A stretch of DNA of 64,000 nt from Desulforhabdus sp. TSK (GCF_022836495.1 NZ_BQXM01000009.1:62001-126000), one strand, 5' to 3'. Counted from the stretch's first letter, positions 52,296-61,436 are shown. Notes: a model not told the origin generated them from the sequence alone. Numbers and translations are program-made.

Positions 52296-54302
52296 ATGGA
52301 GCGTTTTTATGTCTCAACGCCTATTTACTATGTCAACGCAGAACCCCACATAGGACATGCCTACACCACCATTGTCGCCGATGTCATGAACCGCTTCCAC
52401 AAGCTCATGGGGGACGAGACATTTTTTCTCACGGGGACGGACGAGCACGGGGACAAGATCGTTCAGGCGGCGCAGGAAGCGGGCACCGATCCCAAAAGTT
52501 ATACCGATCGCATCAGCGGATTGTTTCGAGACACGTGGCCTCGACTGAACATCAGCCATGACCATTTCATTCGAACGACGGACCCGGAGCACATTCGGGT
52601 GGTGCAATACTTCCTGCAAAAGGTGCATGATTCCGGGGATATTTATTTCAGCACCTACAAGGGCCTCTACTGCGTGGGCTGCGAACGCTTTTACACCGAG
52701 AAGGAACTGGTGGACGGAAAATGCCCGGACCATGACAAAGAACCGGTCGAGCGCGAAGAGGCGAATTATTTTTTTCGCATGAGCAAGTACCAGGACTGGC
52801 TGATTCAGCACATTGAATCGCACCCGGATTTCATACGCCCGGAGCGTTACAGGAACGAGGTGCTGGCCTTTCTCCGCGAGCCGCTGGAAGACCTTTGCAT
52901 TTCAAGGCCCAAGGAGCGCCTGAGCTGGGGGATTCCCCTCCCCTTCGACGAAAAATATGTCACCTACGTGTGGTTCGACGCCCTCATCAATTACGTCTCC
53001 GCGCTGCAGTATCCCGACGGCGAGCGATTCCGCGAATTCTGGCCCGTCGTGCAGCACACCATCGCCAAAGACATCCTCAAGCCCCACGGCATCTACTGGC
53101 CCACCATGATCCGGGCCGCGGGGTTTGCTCCGTACCGGCACCTGAATGTGCACGGCTACTGGAAAACCAGTGAGGGCAAGATGAGCAAGAGCCGGGGCAC
53201 CGTCGTTCGCCCCCTCGACCTCGTGCCCATTTACGGCCTGGACGCCTTCCGGTACTTTCTGCTGCGCGAAATGGTCTTCGGACTGGATTCCAACTTCAGC
53301 GAAGACGCACTGGTGCAGCGCCTCAATGCTGACCTGGCCAACGACCTGGGGAACCTCTACAGTCGCACCCTGGCCATGACGGCGAAGTACTTCGACGGAA
53401 AAGTGCCTCCCTTTGGAGCTCCACTCGACGAGGTCGACAAGGATCTCATCCGCCACGTGGAAGAAGCGACGGCTCATTACGTGGAAGAAATCCCCAGGCT
53501 CGGCTTTCATAAGGCCCTGATGAAAATTTGGGAATGCCTCAGCGCCGCCAATAAGTACGTCGACCATGTGGGCCCATGGAACCTGGCCAAGGACCCCGGA
53601 CAGCATGGACGTCTCCAAACGGTCCTTCGCATCCTGCTGGAGCTCAACAAGACGGCTGCAGTCCTCATTTCCCCTTTCATGCCCGAAACCGCTGAAAAAA
53701 TGCTGGACCGCCTGGGAATTCCCAAGAAGGCACTGGACCTGAGACTGGAAGACGACGCCGCATGGGGAACCCTGAAAGAGGGAAGCCCGGTTCAAAAGGG
53801 TGAGTCGCTTTTCCCGCGCGTGGAACTGCGCGTCCAACAAGTGGAACAAGTGGAATTAAAGGGGCGCAAAGAAGAAAAACCAGCCGGAAAACCTGCGGTG
53901 CAGCAGGCCAGGGATGCGTCTCAGCAGCCGGCGGCGGATAAGCGGGTTGAAAAATCCCAGGAAAAACCCGAAGAAAAGCTGGAGAACATCTCCTTCGATG
54001 CCTTCAAGCAGGTGGACCTGCGCGTGGGGCTCGTGAAGCAGGCGGAAAAAATCCCCAAGTCCAAGAAGCTTCTCCGATTGACGGTGGACATAGGGGAAGA
54101 GCGCCAGGTGGTGGCAGGCATTGCGGAATATTACACGCCTGAAGAGATGGTGGGAAAGCAGGTCGTCCTGGTGGCCAATCTCCAGCCCGCCAAGCTCATG
54201 GGCGTGGAATCCCACGGCATGGTCCTGGCCGTTCGAGACGGCGACGCCCTCTGTCTCCTGGCTCCTGAAAAGCCCGTCACTCCCGGGCGGAGGGTTTCGT
54301 AA
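52296..54302 (+). CDS. metG: methionyl-tRNA synthetase with C-terminal tRNA-binding domain
   Basis: Class I synthetase that charges initiator and elongator tRNA-Met. From ATG 52296 (AAAGGGAT upstream; ATG 52281 is possible) the protein has the HIGH motif PHIGHAY, a zinc-type knuckle (YCVGCERFYTEKEL with GKCPDH), the KMSKS loop GKMSKSRGTVV, an anticodon-binding helical domain, a Lys/Glu/Gln-rich linker (about 515-560) and a C-terminal Trbp111-like domain (AFKQVDLRVGLVKQAEKI; MGVESHGMVLA). About 668 residues, the dimeric long form. Confidence 0.95.
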   Translation: MERFYVSTPIYYVNAEPHIGHAYTTIVADVMNRFHKLMGDETFFLTGTDEHGDKIVQAAQEAGTDPKSYTDRISGLFRDTWPRLNISHDHFIRTTDPEHIRVVQYFLQKVHDSGDIYFSTYKGLYCVGCERFYTEKELVDGKCPDHDKEPVEREEANYFFRMSKYQDWLIQHIESHPDFIRPERYRNEVLAFLREPLEDLCISRPKERLSWGIPLPFDEKYVTYVWFDALINYVSALQYPDGERFREFWPVVQHTIAKDILKPHGIYWPTMIRAAGFAPYRHLNVHGYWKTSEGKMSKSRGTVVRPLDLVPIYGLDAFRYFLLREMVFGLDSNFSEDALVQRLNADLANDLGNLYSRTLAMTAKYFDGKVPPFGAPLDEVDKDLIRHVEEATAHYVEEIPRLGFHKALMKIWECLSAANKYVDHVGPWNLAKDPGQHGRLQTVLRILLELNKTAAVLISPFMPETAEKMLDRLGIPKKALDLRLEDDAAWGTLKEGSPVQKGESLFPRVELRVQQVEQVELKGRKEEKPAGKPAVQQARDASQQPAADKRVEKSQEKPEEKLENISFDAFKQVDLRVGLVKQAEKIPKSKKLLRLTVDIGEERQVVAGIAEYYTPEEMVGKQVVLVANLQPAKLMGVESHGMVLAVRDGDALCLLAPEKPVTPGRRVS

Positions 54303-54378
54303 ATTCGCCCGCCGGGAGACATGAAAACCCCCAGAATAGAAACCGGACCATTCCGTTTCGACAAAAGGAGCAGCACCA

Positions 54379-54606
54379 ATGGCAAATATACTCAACGTGC
54401 GCGATTTGGATACGGAAGATCTTGAGATTATTGAAAGACTTGTCGAAAGGCTGCGTGCAAAAAAGAAAAAAGACCACCTGAACTCTGAGATAGACGGCTT
54501 TTCGAAAAGCGCTGGTTCGTGGAAGGACCTGATCGATGTCGATACGTTCATCACCAATATTTACGCTGACAGGCTGGTTTCACCCAGGGCAGAGGCGAGG
54601 CTGTGA
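54379..54606 (+). CDS. antitoxin of a PIN-domain toxin pair (VapB-like)
   Basis: A 75-residue, Lys/Asp-rich protein just upstream of a PIN toxin gene, overlapping it by 4 nt. The first half (MANILNVRDLDTEDLEIIER) resembles a short ribbon-helix-helix or VapB-type DNA-binding segment. The C-terminal half (about 45-75), with SWKDLIDVDTFITNIY, would wrap the toxin. AAAGGAGC precedes the ATG. Assignment rests mainly on gene order. Confidence 0.75.
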   Translation: MANILNVRDLDTEDLEIIERLVERLRAKKKKDHLNSEIDGFSKSAGSWKDLIDVDTFITNIYADRLVSPRAEARL

Positions 54607-55007
54607 AAATCAACTATTTGATCGATACCGATTGGGTTATCCATTTCTTGAATGGCACTCAGGATATTGTTGATAAACTGAAGCAGTTGAGGACGGAAGG
54701 GTTAGCGATCAGCATAATCACGCTAGCGGAATTATACGAAGGGGTGTTCTATTCGAGAAACCCCGAAGCCAGCCGTGATGGGTTAGCGAATTTTTTGCGG
54801 GGAATTGTGATAATAGATATTGACGATGAGATCTGTACTGTGTTTGGAAAAGAGAGAGGTAGGTTGCGGAGACAAGGAAACATAATTGGGGACTTTGACC
54901 TTCTCATTGGTGCAACCTGTCTCTCTTATGATTTTACGCTTCTCACAAACAATGTTCGCCACTTTGAGAGACTCGAGGGACTCAAAGTCATTTCGTCAAA
55001 AAAATAG
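54603..55007 (+). CDS. vapC: PIN-domain toxin, VapC family
   Basis: A Mg-dependent endoribonuclease toxin of 134 residues. The acidic active site is intact: D8 (LIDTD), E43 (TLAELYEG), D97/D99 (GDFDLLIGA), plus N116 (LLTNNVRHFERLEG), as in VapC. The locus is more AT-rich than its neighbours, suggesting recent acquisition. It is convergent with rsmB. Confidence 0.88.
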   Translation: MKINYLIDTDWVIHFLNGTQDIVDKLKQLRTEGLAISIITLAELYEGVFYSRNPEASRDGLANFLRGIVIIDIDDEICTVFGKERGRLRRQGNIIGDFDLLIGATCLSYDFTLLTNNVRHFERLEGLKVISSKK

Positions 55008-55077
55008 TCTTTACAAACCATATTTAAACAGCCTCCCCCAATCAAGATATCCATCAGCGTCCCTTTCTTTCCCAGTC

Positions 55078-56427
55078 TCAAACGCAGCGCCGCCAGCGCG
55101 CTCCAAAAAATCCGTCCGTTCCGTGGCGATGGGGCCACGACTTGAAAAACACCCCTTCCACCATGGACTGCGCCCCTTCGGGCAGGCAGCTCCCCGCAGG
55201 CTGGACGTCCCACCCCGGATGAGCGGCTGAAAAGTCCTCGGCCACGCCCTCGTCCTCTTCCCGGAAGAAGGTGCAGGTGGCATACACCATTACTCCGCCT
55301 TCCTTGACAAAACGGGACGCATGGGCAAGCAGGCTCTTCTGCAGCTGGGAAAAACGGTAGGGGTCTTTGAGATGACGGGTCCATTTGATATCGGGCTTCC
55401 GCCTCAGAGCGCCGAATCCGCTGCAGGGAGCGTCCAGCAGGACCCGGTCGAAGGTTCCGATGGCTTCAGGCTTCAGCTCCAGGACATCACCGGCTAAAAT
55501 TTTCACAATGCCCACCCCTTGCCGTGCCGCATTTTGACGCAGCTCCTCCAGTTTCCATGGAGAGTGGTCCACGGCAAGGACCTCCCCGACGTTTCCCATG
55601 AGAATCCCCAGGTGAGTGGACTTTCCCCCGAAGCCGGCGCATAGATCCAGGATGCGCTCCCCGGGCTGCGGCGCCGCCAGATGGGAAATCAACTGAGAAG
55701 CCTCGTCCTGTACCTGGATCCAGCCCTCCTGGAAAATGGGAAGCCGGGAGATGTCCTGGCGAAGAGCGGTGATGCGCACGGCATCCGGAAGATAGGGGGA
55801 GGGCTCCGCGTCCATATCCCTCCCACGGAGCCACTGGAGGACCTCGGACGCCGACGTCCGCAGGGTATTGACGCGCAAAGTCATGGGAGCGATGGTGTTG
55901 CTCGCCCGGCAGAGCATCGAGGTTTCGTCCGCCCCGAGCTCCTTCAGGCACTTCTGAATAAACCAGGGGGGATAGGAAGTCATCACCGCCAGCCGGCCTG
56001 CGGGGTCTTCTTCCTCCGAAGGCCAGTTCCAATCGGCCCCCCGCCGGAGCGCTTCCCGAAGAAGCGCGTTCACAAACCCCACCACATGAGGGGGCTGCGT
56101 GGCCTTGGCAAGGTTTACAGTTTCGTTCACCGCCGCATGGGGAGGAATTCGGTCCAGTATCAGGATTTGATACAGGGCCAGCCGCAGCAGGATACGAATT
56201 TCCGGCGCGATCTTTTTGGCGCTCACCCTGCTCAGCTGGTCGATGTGCCAATCCAACCGCCCCTGCCACCTCAGGACGCCATACACCATTTCCGTCAAGA
56301 GCGCCCGGTCGCGTTCCTCCAGGCGGGAATGCCGCTCCAGCATGGCGCGGATCAGCCGGTCGGGATGCGCCGCCTTCCGGTTCAGATGGAGCAGGATTTG
56401 ATAGGCCAAGGACCTGGCATTGATCAT
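55078..56427 (-). CDS. rsmB: 16S rRNA m5C967 methyltransferase RsmB
   Basis: A 449-residue SAM-dependent methyltransferase that modifies C967 of 16S rRNA. Residues 1-140 form the NusB-like RNA-binding domain (ARSLAYQILLHLNRK). The catalytic domain has LDLCAGFGGKSTHLG (SAM site), LLDAPCSGFGALRRKPD with the release Cys, and MVYATCTFFREEDEG with the nucleophilic Cys. The C-terminal part is complete. It is the last gene of def-fmt-DUF116-rsmB; its start overlaps the DUF116 stop by 4 nt. Confidence 0.94.
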   Translation of the reverse strand: MINARSLAYQILLHLNRKAAHPDRLIRAMLERHSRLEERDRALLTEMVYGVLRWQGRLDWHIDQLSRVSAKKIAPEIRILLRLALYQILILDRIPPHAAVNETVNLAKATQPPHVVGFVNALLREALRRGADWNWPSEEEDPAGRLAVMTSYPPWFIQKCLKELGADETSMLCRASNTIAPMTLRVNTLRTSASEVLQWLRGRDMDAEPSPYLPDAVRITALRQDISRLPIFQEGWIQVQDEASQLISHLAAPQPGERILDLCAGFGGKSTHLGILMGNVGEVLAVDHSPWKLEELRQNAARQGVGIVKILAGDVLELKPEAIGTFDRVLLDAPCSGFGALRRKPDIKWTRHLKDPYRFSQLQKSLLAHASRFVKEGGVMVYATCTFFREEDEGVAEDFSAAHPGWDVQPAGSCLPEGAQSMVEGVFFKSWPHRHGTDGFFGARWRRCV

Positions 56428-57236
56428 GATTTTTCTCGCTGCAGCCCGACGATCTCCTGGAGCACAGCCTCCACGCGATCGATGGCGACCTGCGTGTTCA
56501 GGCAGGGGCCATGGGGACGTTCGTTGAAAATACCGTAGACAGGGAGCGGCATGGTATCCTGGATGCCGCTGGTGAGATCGCGTTCACAGGCCACCGCAAT
56601 GATCAGGTCGGGACGACGCTCCATGACGATGCGGCGGGCCAGGGTGCCGCCCGTTGCCACGGCGAAATCCACCCCGTATTTGGACGTCAGCTCCAGGAGG
56701 TCCTTGATGGGACACTTCCCGCACCGTTTGCAGTTTTGCACCCGGTGGGTGACTTTGACGGAGCAGTCGGCATTCTGCAGGCAATGGGGCATGAGAAGAA
56801 GGATTTTTTCAGGGGGGCGGCCGTGCCGGCATTGAGCCATGACGATTTCATTGTTGACGGCCACGAACGCGTGCTGCACATCCTCCCGCCGGAGCCCCAC
56901 CGCACGGCCCACGACGACGAGCACCGGAAGCAGGAAGCGGGCGGAAAAGCTTCTCAGGTTTCTCGAGAACGGAACATCATGGCCGAGCAGGGTCACGGCG
57001 ACAAGGAGGGAAACCGCTGTCAGGGTCAGAAGGCCCAGTGAACCCAGGAAGGTCCCCAGGATCCATGAAAACTGGGAATGAAGATGGCTGAATCCGTAGT
57101 AGGGGATCATGTAGCAGAGGAAGAGAGCCAGCAGGATCAAAACCCCTGTCAGCCCCCAGAGGCCCACCAGGGTCATTTTAGCGGGCTGTCTGACGGGCGC
57201 GGAACGGCCTGCCGGGGAATCCTTCTCTAAAGCCAT
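56424..57236 (-). CDS. DUF116 membrane-associated Cys-rich protein
   Basis: A 270-residue protein of the DUF116 family, which is consistently linked to def and fmt genes in anaerobes. Two N-terminal hydrophobic segments (about 22-45 and 58-88) are followed by a soluble part carrying LLMPHCLQNADCSVK, NCKRCGKCPIKDLLELTSKY and GGTLARRIVMERRPDLIIAV. The regular cysteines suggest a metal or Fe-S site. Function unknown; it may act in N-terminal methionine handling, which is inference from context. Confidence 0.85.
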   Translation of the reverse strand: MALEKDSPAGRSAPVRQPAKMTLVGLWGLTGVLILLALFLCYMIPYYGFSHLHSQFSWILGTFLGSLGLLTLTAVSLLVAVTLLGHDVPFSRNLRSFSARFLLPVLVVVGRAVGLRREDVQHAFVAVNNEIVMAQCRHGRPPEKILLLMPHCLQNADCSVKVTHRVQNCKRCGKCPIKDLLELTSKYGVDFAVATGGTLARRIVMERRPDLIIAVACERDLTSGIQDTMPLPVYGIFNERPHGPCLNTQVAIDRVEAVLQEIVGLQREKS

Positions 57237-57263
57237 CTTTCCAGATTTTCCAGTTTATTGTTT

Positions 57264-57405
57264 TATACTCCAAACGGATGAGATCCTGACTTATTGATGA
57301 TCCTGTAGGAGCGGCTTCCAGCCGCGACGGGAATAGCTGGATCCATGAGAATCGCGGCTGGAAGCCGCTCCTACAAAAGTCAAGATTTCAACCGTTCGTA
57401 GTATA
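57264..57405. repeat. nested palindromic element, family 1 copy C
   Basis: A 142-bp element with terminal arms TATACTCCAAACGG (57264-57277) and CCGTTCGTAGTATA (57392-57405), 12 of 14 paired, and a perfect 24-bp core (57304-57327 with 57352-57375, TGTAGGAGCGGCTTCCAGCC...). It is nearly identical to copy D at 61266-61406. It lies between fmt and the DUF116 gene. Confidence 0.8.
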
Positions 57406-57434
57406 GTGTTCAGTTGCCGTTTCAGGACCCTGCC

Positions 57435-58385
57435 CTATTCCAACCGTGATCCCGGCGGCATGGGACGTCCCCGCATGAATTCCCCGGCGGTCATGCGGCG
57501 CTGTCCTTCCCATTGAAGCTCGCCGATGCAGACAGCCCGGCGGTCCTTTGCCCACACCACCAGTCCCTTTTCCGTACAGCCCGCCACTTCCCCGGGCATT
57601 CCTTCCCCTTCCTTCCAGTCGAGCAGGAAGGCCTGGAAGCATTTCAAGCGCTTCCCAAGGAAAAAGCCGTATGCTCCAGGAAAGGGATCGAAGGCGCGGA
57701 TCATGCGGACGATGCGCTCTGCCGGGAGGTTCCAGTCGATGCGCCATTCCCCTTTGGCAAGGGGCGGAGCGTACGTCGCCAGGCGATTTTCCTGGGGCAC
57801 GGGTTGGATACGGCTGCGTTTCCATTCCACCAGTGTTTCGCAGAGGAGGTCGGCTCCCAGCAGGGCCAGTTTGTCATGGATCGCTCCCAGGTTATCTTCC
57901 GTTAGAATGGGAATTTCCCTCCGGGCCAGAACCGGTCCCGTATCCATGCCCGCATCCAGGAGCATGATGCTGACACCGGTGACGGCATCGCCGGCGAGGA
58001 TCGCCCGCTGCATGGGGGCCGCTCCACGGTAACGCGGCAGCAGAGAGGCGTGCACATTGAGGGCTCCCAGGGGAAAGGCGTCGAGAAAGGCCTGGGGCAG
58101 CAGCTGGCCGTAGGCGACGACCGCCGCACAGTCGGCATGGAAGCTTCGGACGTGATCCAGCACTCCTGGGTCCCTCACGCGCTCGGGCTGATACACGGGA
58201 AGTCCCAATGCCTCAGCCACGACCTTCACCGGAGGCGGTGAGAGCTTCTTGCCTCTTCCGCTGGGCCGGTCGGGCTGCGTCACCACCAGCCGGATATCCG
58301 CCCCCGCTTCGAACAGCCTTCTCAGGGAGGGCACGGCAAAATCCGGTGTCCCCATGAAAATGAGGCTGGGGAGCCTCACATCCAT
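57435..58385 (-). CDS. fmt: methionyl-tRNA formyltransferase
   Basis: Formylates the initiator Met-tRNA. The protein (about 316 residues from ATG 58385) has LIFMGTPDFAVPSLRRL, the 10-formyl-THF site with LNVHASLLPRYRGAAPMQRA and LLDAGMDTGPVL, and a C-terminal tRNA-binding domain. GAAGG lies 4 nt before ATG 58385; ATG 58400 (no ribosome site) and ATG 58469 (inside def) are alternatives that only add unrelated residues. It follows def by about 50 nt. Confidence 0.93.
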   Translation of the reverse strand: MDVRLPSLIFMGTPDFAVPSLRRLFEAGADIRLVVTQPDRPSGRGKKLSPPPVKVVAEALGLPVYQPERVRDPGVLDHVRSFHADCAAVVAYGQLLPQAFLDAFPLGALNVHASLLPRYRGAAPMQRAILAGDAVTGVSIMLLDAGMDTGPVLARREIPILTEDNLGAIHDKLALLGADLLCETLVEWKRSRIQPVPQENRLATYAPPLAKGEWRIDWNLPAERIVRMIRAFDPFPGAYGFFLGKRLKCFQAFLLDWKEGEGMPGEVAGCTEKGLVVWAKDRRAVCIGELQWEGQRRMTAGEFMRGRPMPPGSRLE

Positions 58386-58435
58386 GTCGCCTTCGCTCAT
58401 GCCGGGGCGGGATTCAGTGCTTGCGACGGTGGAGT

Positions 58436-58948
58436 CTATGCCCGTTCCTCTTTCAGTTTTTTCTTCCATTTTCTCTTGAAAATATCCCTTGCGATGAGGC
58501 CGATCCGGTCGATGAAGAGCTTTCCTTCCAGGTGGTCGATCTCGTGCTGGAGTGCCACTGCCAGGAGTCCGCTCGCCTCGATGCGGCAAGTCTTTTCATG
58601 CTGATCGATCCCCTGCACCACGACTTCTTCGAACCGCTTGACCTTGGAGAAAAACTCCGGGACGCTGAGACAGCCCTCTTCACACGTGATCTCGCCTTGC
58701 CCGCTCACGATTTCAGGGTTTACGAGAACAATCAATCCATGCTCGTCTTCGGGCTTCTGGATGTCAATCACCACCAGTCGGAGAGGCTTGCCCACCTGGT
58801 TGGCAGCCAGACCGATACCCGGCGCATCATACATGGTCTCGGCCATGTCGTCGATGAGCTTTCGCAACTCCCGATCCACCTTTTCCACCCGGATCGCCTT
58901 TTCGCGCAGCACGGGATCGGGATAGGTACAGATTTCAAGCAAAGCCAT
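58436..58948 (-). CDS. def: peptide deformylase
   Basis: Removes the formyl group from nascent proteins. The 170-residue metalloprotease has all three motifs: GIGLAANQVG (44-53), EGCLSVPE (91-98, ligand C93) and QHEIDH (134-139, two His ligands and the catalytic Glu). It heads def-fmt-DUF116-rsmB. The Lys-rich C terminus (WKKKLKEERA) is normal for some PDFs. Confidence 0.96.
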   Translation of the reverse strand: MALLEICTYPDPVLREKAIRVEKVDRELRKLIDDMAETMYDAPGIGLAANQVGKPLRLVVIDIQKPEDEHGLIVLVNPEIVSGQGEITCEEGCLSVPEFFSKVKRFEEVVVQGIDQHEKTCRIEASGLLAVALQHEIDHLEGKLFIDRIGLIARDIFKRKWKKKLKEERA

Positions 58949-59078
58949 TCAAAATCCCTTCATATTTCGAATCTGGAAATATTGGCAACCGGAATAAAAT
59001 GGGTTGAATTGTTCAGGCATTTTTTGCCGAAGACACAGCATCATAAACACTGGGGGCGCTCTTTTCAACTCCCTGTCC

Positions 59079-59495
59079 CTATAAGCGGTCATCTTCTCCT
59101 GCGCCCAGGACTAGCGATTCTATTTGATCCACGGCATCGAAGTGTTTGTCGCGTGTCAGCAGCGTTCCCCCCACCTCCATGCAGCAGGCTGCAATCCAGA
59201 CGTCATTGAGGGGAATCTTTCTACCCTTTTTTACTAGAGAGAGATAAATGACGGCGTATTTTCCAGCGACATCTTCGTCTACTGGAATGACTTCAATGTT
59301 GAGCCTGGAGATGATCTGCCGCAGTTTCCTCTCATTGAATTCCTGCCGTCTACCCTTCAGGAAGCCATAACGCAACTCACCGAGAACGATGGCTGGAATG
59401 AAGACGACCTCGCCGTAAGCTGCAATGGCATCGACTGTATGGGGCACCCCTTCGGCAAAATCACAATAGATGTTCGTATCCAGCACCAGCTTCAA
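59079..59495 (-). CDS. vapC: PIN-domain toxin, VapC family (second pair)
   Basis: A 138-residue PIN nuclease with active-site acids D6 (LVLDTNIY), E40 (IVLGELRYGF), D98 (LNDVWIAA) and D116 (TRDKHFDAV). The pattern is complete and typical of VapC/FitB-like toxins. Its start overlaps the antitoxin stop by 4 nt. It is not closely related to the PIN protein at 54603. Confidence 0.88.
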   Translation of the reverse strand: MKLVLDTNIYCDFAEGVPHTVDAIAAYGEVVFIPAIVLGELRYGFLKGRRQEFNERKLRQIISRLNIEVIPVDEDVAGKYAVIYLSLVKKGRKIPLNDVWIAACCMEVGGTLLTRDKHFDAVDQIESLVLGAGEDDRL

Positions 59496-59731
59496 TCCCA
59501 GTCCCCTTCATTGATCTCAGAGAAGACTTTCAGTGAAGCTCTCAGATCTTCGGCGTCCTCGTGGGACATCCAGCCGGCCAGTTCTCTGACGGTCTGCTCC
59601 CGATTTTTGATCAGGCCCAATTTTTCATCTATGGCCTCGAGGATGTATGCTGTCTTGGATTTTCCCTCTCTGGACGCCATTTTGCGAATCAAGTCTTCCT
59701 TTTCGGGAGGAATCCTCAAACTGATCGGCAT
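59492..59731 (-). CDS. ribbon-helix-helix antitoxin of the second PIN pair
   Basis: A 79-residue protein with an N-terminal ribbon-helix-helix (MPISLRIPPEKEDLIRKMAS; SKTAYILEAIDEKL), typical of CopG/Arc-type antitoxins, and an acidic C-terminal toxin-binding tail (EDAEDLRASLKVFSEINEGD). It is translationally coupled to the PIN toxin. It likely autoregulates its operon. Confidence 0.85.
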   Translation of the reverse strand: MPISLRIPPEKEDLIRKMASREGKSKTAYILEAIDEKLGLIKNREQTVRELAGWMSHEDAEDLRASLKVFSEINEGDWD

Positions 59732-59902
59732 GGAAAACCACCTCCTTGTATCTCGTTTTATTTATTTGTATCTCGATTCAAGAACCCGGTCAATGGAGGC
59801 ACCGTCATAATGACGGTAAAATTTTGCATTCGATTCTATACGCATCAACCCCATGACGGTGGCAATCACGACGAAGGATGAAAAGACTTGGTGACGCCAT
59901 TT

Positions 59903-60040
59903 GCGTATAATGGATTGAAAACAGCTTTTTTGTAGGAGCGGCATCCTGCCGCGACAATAAGCCCGTCGCGGCAGGATGCCGCTCCTACAAAAAACAGGAA
60001 GCCATCCACTCGAAAGTTTTGCACCTCATCGCGTATAGTT
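59903..60040. repeat. nested palindromic element, family 2 copy B
   Basis: A perfect 30-bp core inverted repeat (59926-59955 with 59965-59994, arms TTTTTTGTAGGAGCGGCATC...) with 9-nt spacer. Its outer flanks (GCGTATAATGGATTGAAAAC and CGAAAGTTTTGCACCTCATC) match copy A. Relative to copy A both core arms carry compensated changes (CTTCCAG to CATCCTG). It lies upstream of rfbA in the 405-bp gap after the toxin pair; nothing else was recognised there. Confidence 0.8.
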
Positions 60041-60136
60041 TATAGTGCCATGATTGATCTGGATTGAAGATAATGCTGAGCGGAGCTCGGCACAGGCAGC
60101 CGCACGAATCCCCTCCCCCGCAAATCAGGATATGAT

Positions 60137-61117
60137 ATGAATCGCCCAAAATACACGGACAATGAACCAACCTTCCGCGAGCCCTCTGAAAGCGCTTCGC
60201 CCCACCCCTTTCCGTCAACGGAAAGCGGCACCTCCCAATGGAAGGGCATCATCCTGGCCGGCGGCAGCGGGACACGCCTGTACCCCATCACCATGGCCGT
60301 CAGCAAGCAGCTCCTGCCCGTTTACGACAAGCCCATGATCTATTATCCCCTTTCGGTTCTCATGCTGGCAGGGATTCGGGATATCCTCGTCATCTCGACG
60401 CCTGAAGACCTCCCGAGATTCCGGAAGCTCCTGGGAGACGGATCTCAGTGGGGCATCCGCTTTGACTTTGCAGAACAGGCACATCCCGAGGGACTGGCCC
60501 AGGCGTTTATCGTGGGAAGAGAATTTATCGGAGACAGCCGCGTCTGTCTCATCCTGGGGGACAATATCTTCTATGGCCATGGATTCCGTCAAATTCTGGC
60601 CAGGACCATGCGGTTTGACAGAGGGGGTCGAATTTTTGGCTACTGGGTGCGAGATCCACAGCAGTATGGAGTCGTCGAATTTGACGCTGCCGGCCAGGTC
60701 CTGGACATCGAAGAAAAGCCCTCCCGCCCCAAATCCAACTATGCCGTGCCGGGTCTCTATTTTTACGACAACACGGTCGTTGAAATCGCTTCACGGCTCA
60801 AGCCTTCCCAGCGCGGGGAACTGGAAATCACCGACGTCAACAGGGAATATCTCGCACGGGGAGAGCTCCAGGTGGAACTGCTGGGGCGGGGCTTCGCCTG
60901 GCTGGACACCGGGACCCATGAATCCCTCCTGGAAGCCTCCACCTTCATTGAAACCATCGAAAAGCGGCAGGGACTCAAAATCGCCTGTGTGGAAGAAGTG
61001 GCCTACGTTATGGGCTATATCGGCGCCGAAGAGCTGAGAGACCTGGCAAAGCCCCTCGCAAAGAGCGGCTATGGCGAGTACCTGCTGTCCCTGCTCGGCG
61101 GTTCGCAACCGGAGTAA
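60137..61117 (+). CDS. rfbA: glucose-1-phosphate thymidylyltransferase
   Basis: First step of dTDP-rhamnose synthesis: dTTP plus glucose-1-phosphate to dTDP-glucose. The 326-residue protein has [55 protein letters not shown], the active-site block [16 protein letters not shown] with [20 protein letters not shown], and [17 protein letters not shown] 34-residue Ser/Pro-rich N-terminal extension precedes the family start. rfbB, C and D are not in the window. AGGA lies 8 nt before the ATG. Confidence 0.94.
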   Translation: MNRPKYTDNEPTFREPSESASPHPFPSTESGTSQWKGIILAGGSGTRLYPITMAVSKQLLPVYDKPMIYYPLSVLMLAGIRDILVISTPEDLPRFRKLLGDGSQWGIRFDFAEQAHPEGLAQAFIVGREFIGDSRVCLILGDNIFYGHGFRQILARTMRFDRGGRIFGYWVRDPQQYGVVEFDAAGQVLDIEEKPSRPKSNYAVPGLYFYDNTVVEIASRLKPSQRGELEITDVNREYLARGELQVELLGRGFAWLDTGTHESLLEASTFIETIEKRQGLKIACVEEVAYVMGYIGAEELRDLAKPLAKSGYGEYLLSLLGGSQPE

Positions 61118-61265
61118 GGACGCTCTGTTCTACAGCAACTTGCTGAAAATTGGTATCCTCGTCATTCCGGCAGTCTCTAAGCCGGAATCCAGCCCAGCGA
61201 AAAACCTGGTTCAGCGATGCAGAAATAACCGTTAGAAATGTCAGCCCGTAAGCACCTTGTCTTGA

Positions 61266-61406
61266 TATACTCCAAACGGATGATATCGTGACTTATCGAT
61301 GATCCTGTAGGAGCGGCTTCCAGCCGCGATGGAAAAGCTGGCTCCATCAGAATCGCGGCTGGAAGCCGCTCCTACAAAAGTCAAGATTTTACCCGTTCGC
61401 AGTATA
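61266..61406. repeat. nested palindromic element, family 1 copy D
   Basis: A 141-bp near-identical copy of element C, with ends TATACTCCAAACGG and CCGTTCGCAGTATA (12 of 14 paired) and the same core arm TGTAGGAGCGGCTTCCAGCC. It lies in the 320-bp gap after rfbA. A half-palindrome of the GTCATTCCGGC class lies just before it (about 61158-61198). The IS element is inserted about 30 nt downstream. Confidence 0.8.
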
Positions 61407-61436
61407 GGTCTTTTTCCAACGGTTACTTATGATTTA

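Noticed and set aside
50187-61406. Multiple GTAGGAGCGGC palindromes as a CRISPR array
   Set aside because: The copies are kilobases apart, are themselves inverted repeats and have no regular spacers.
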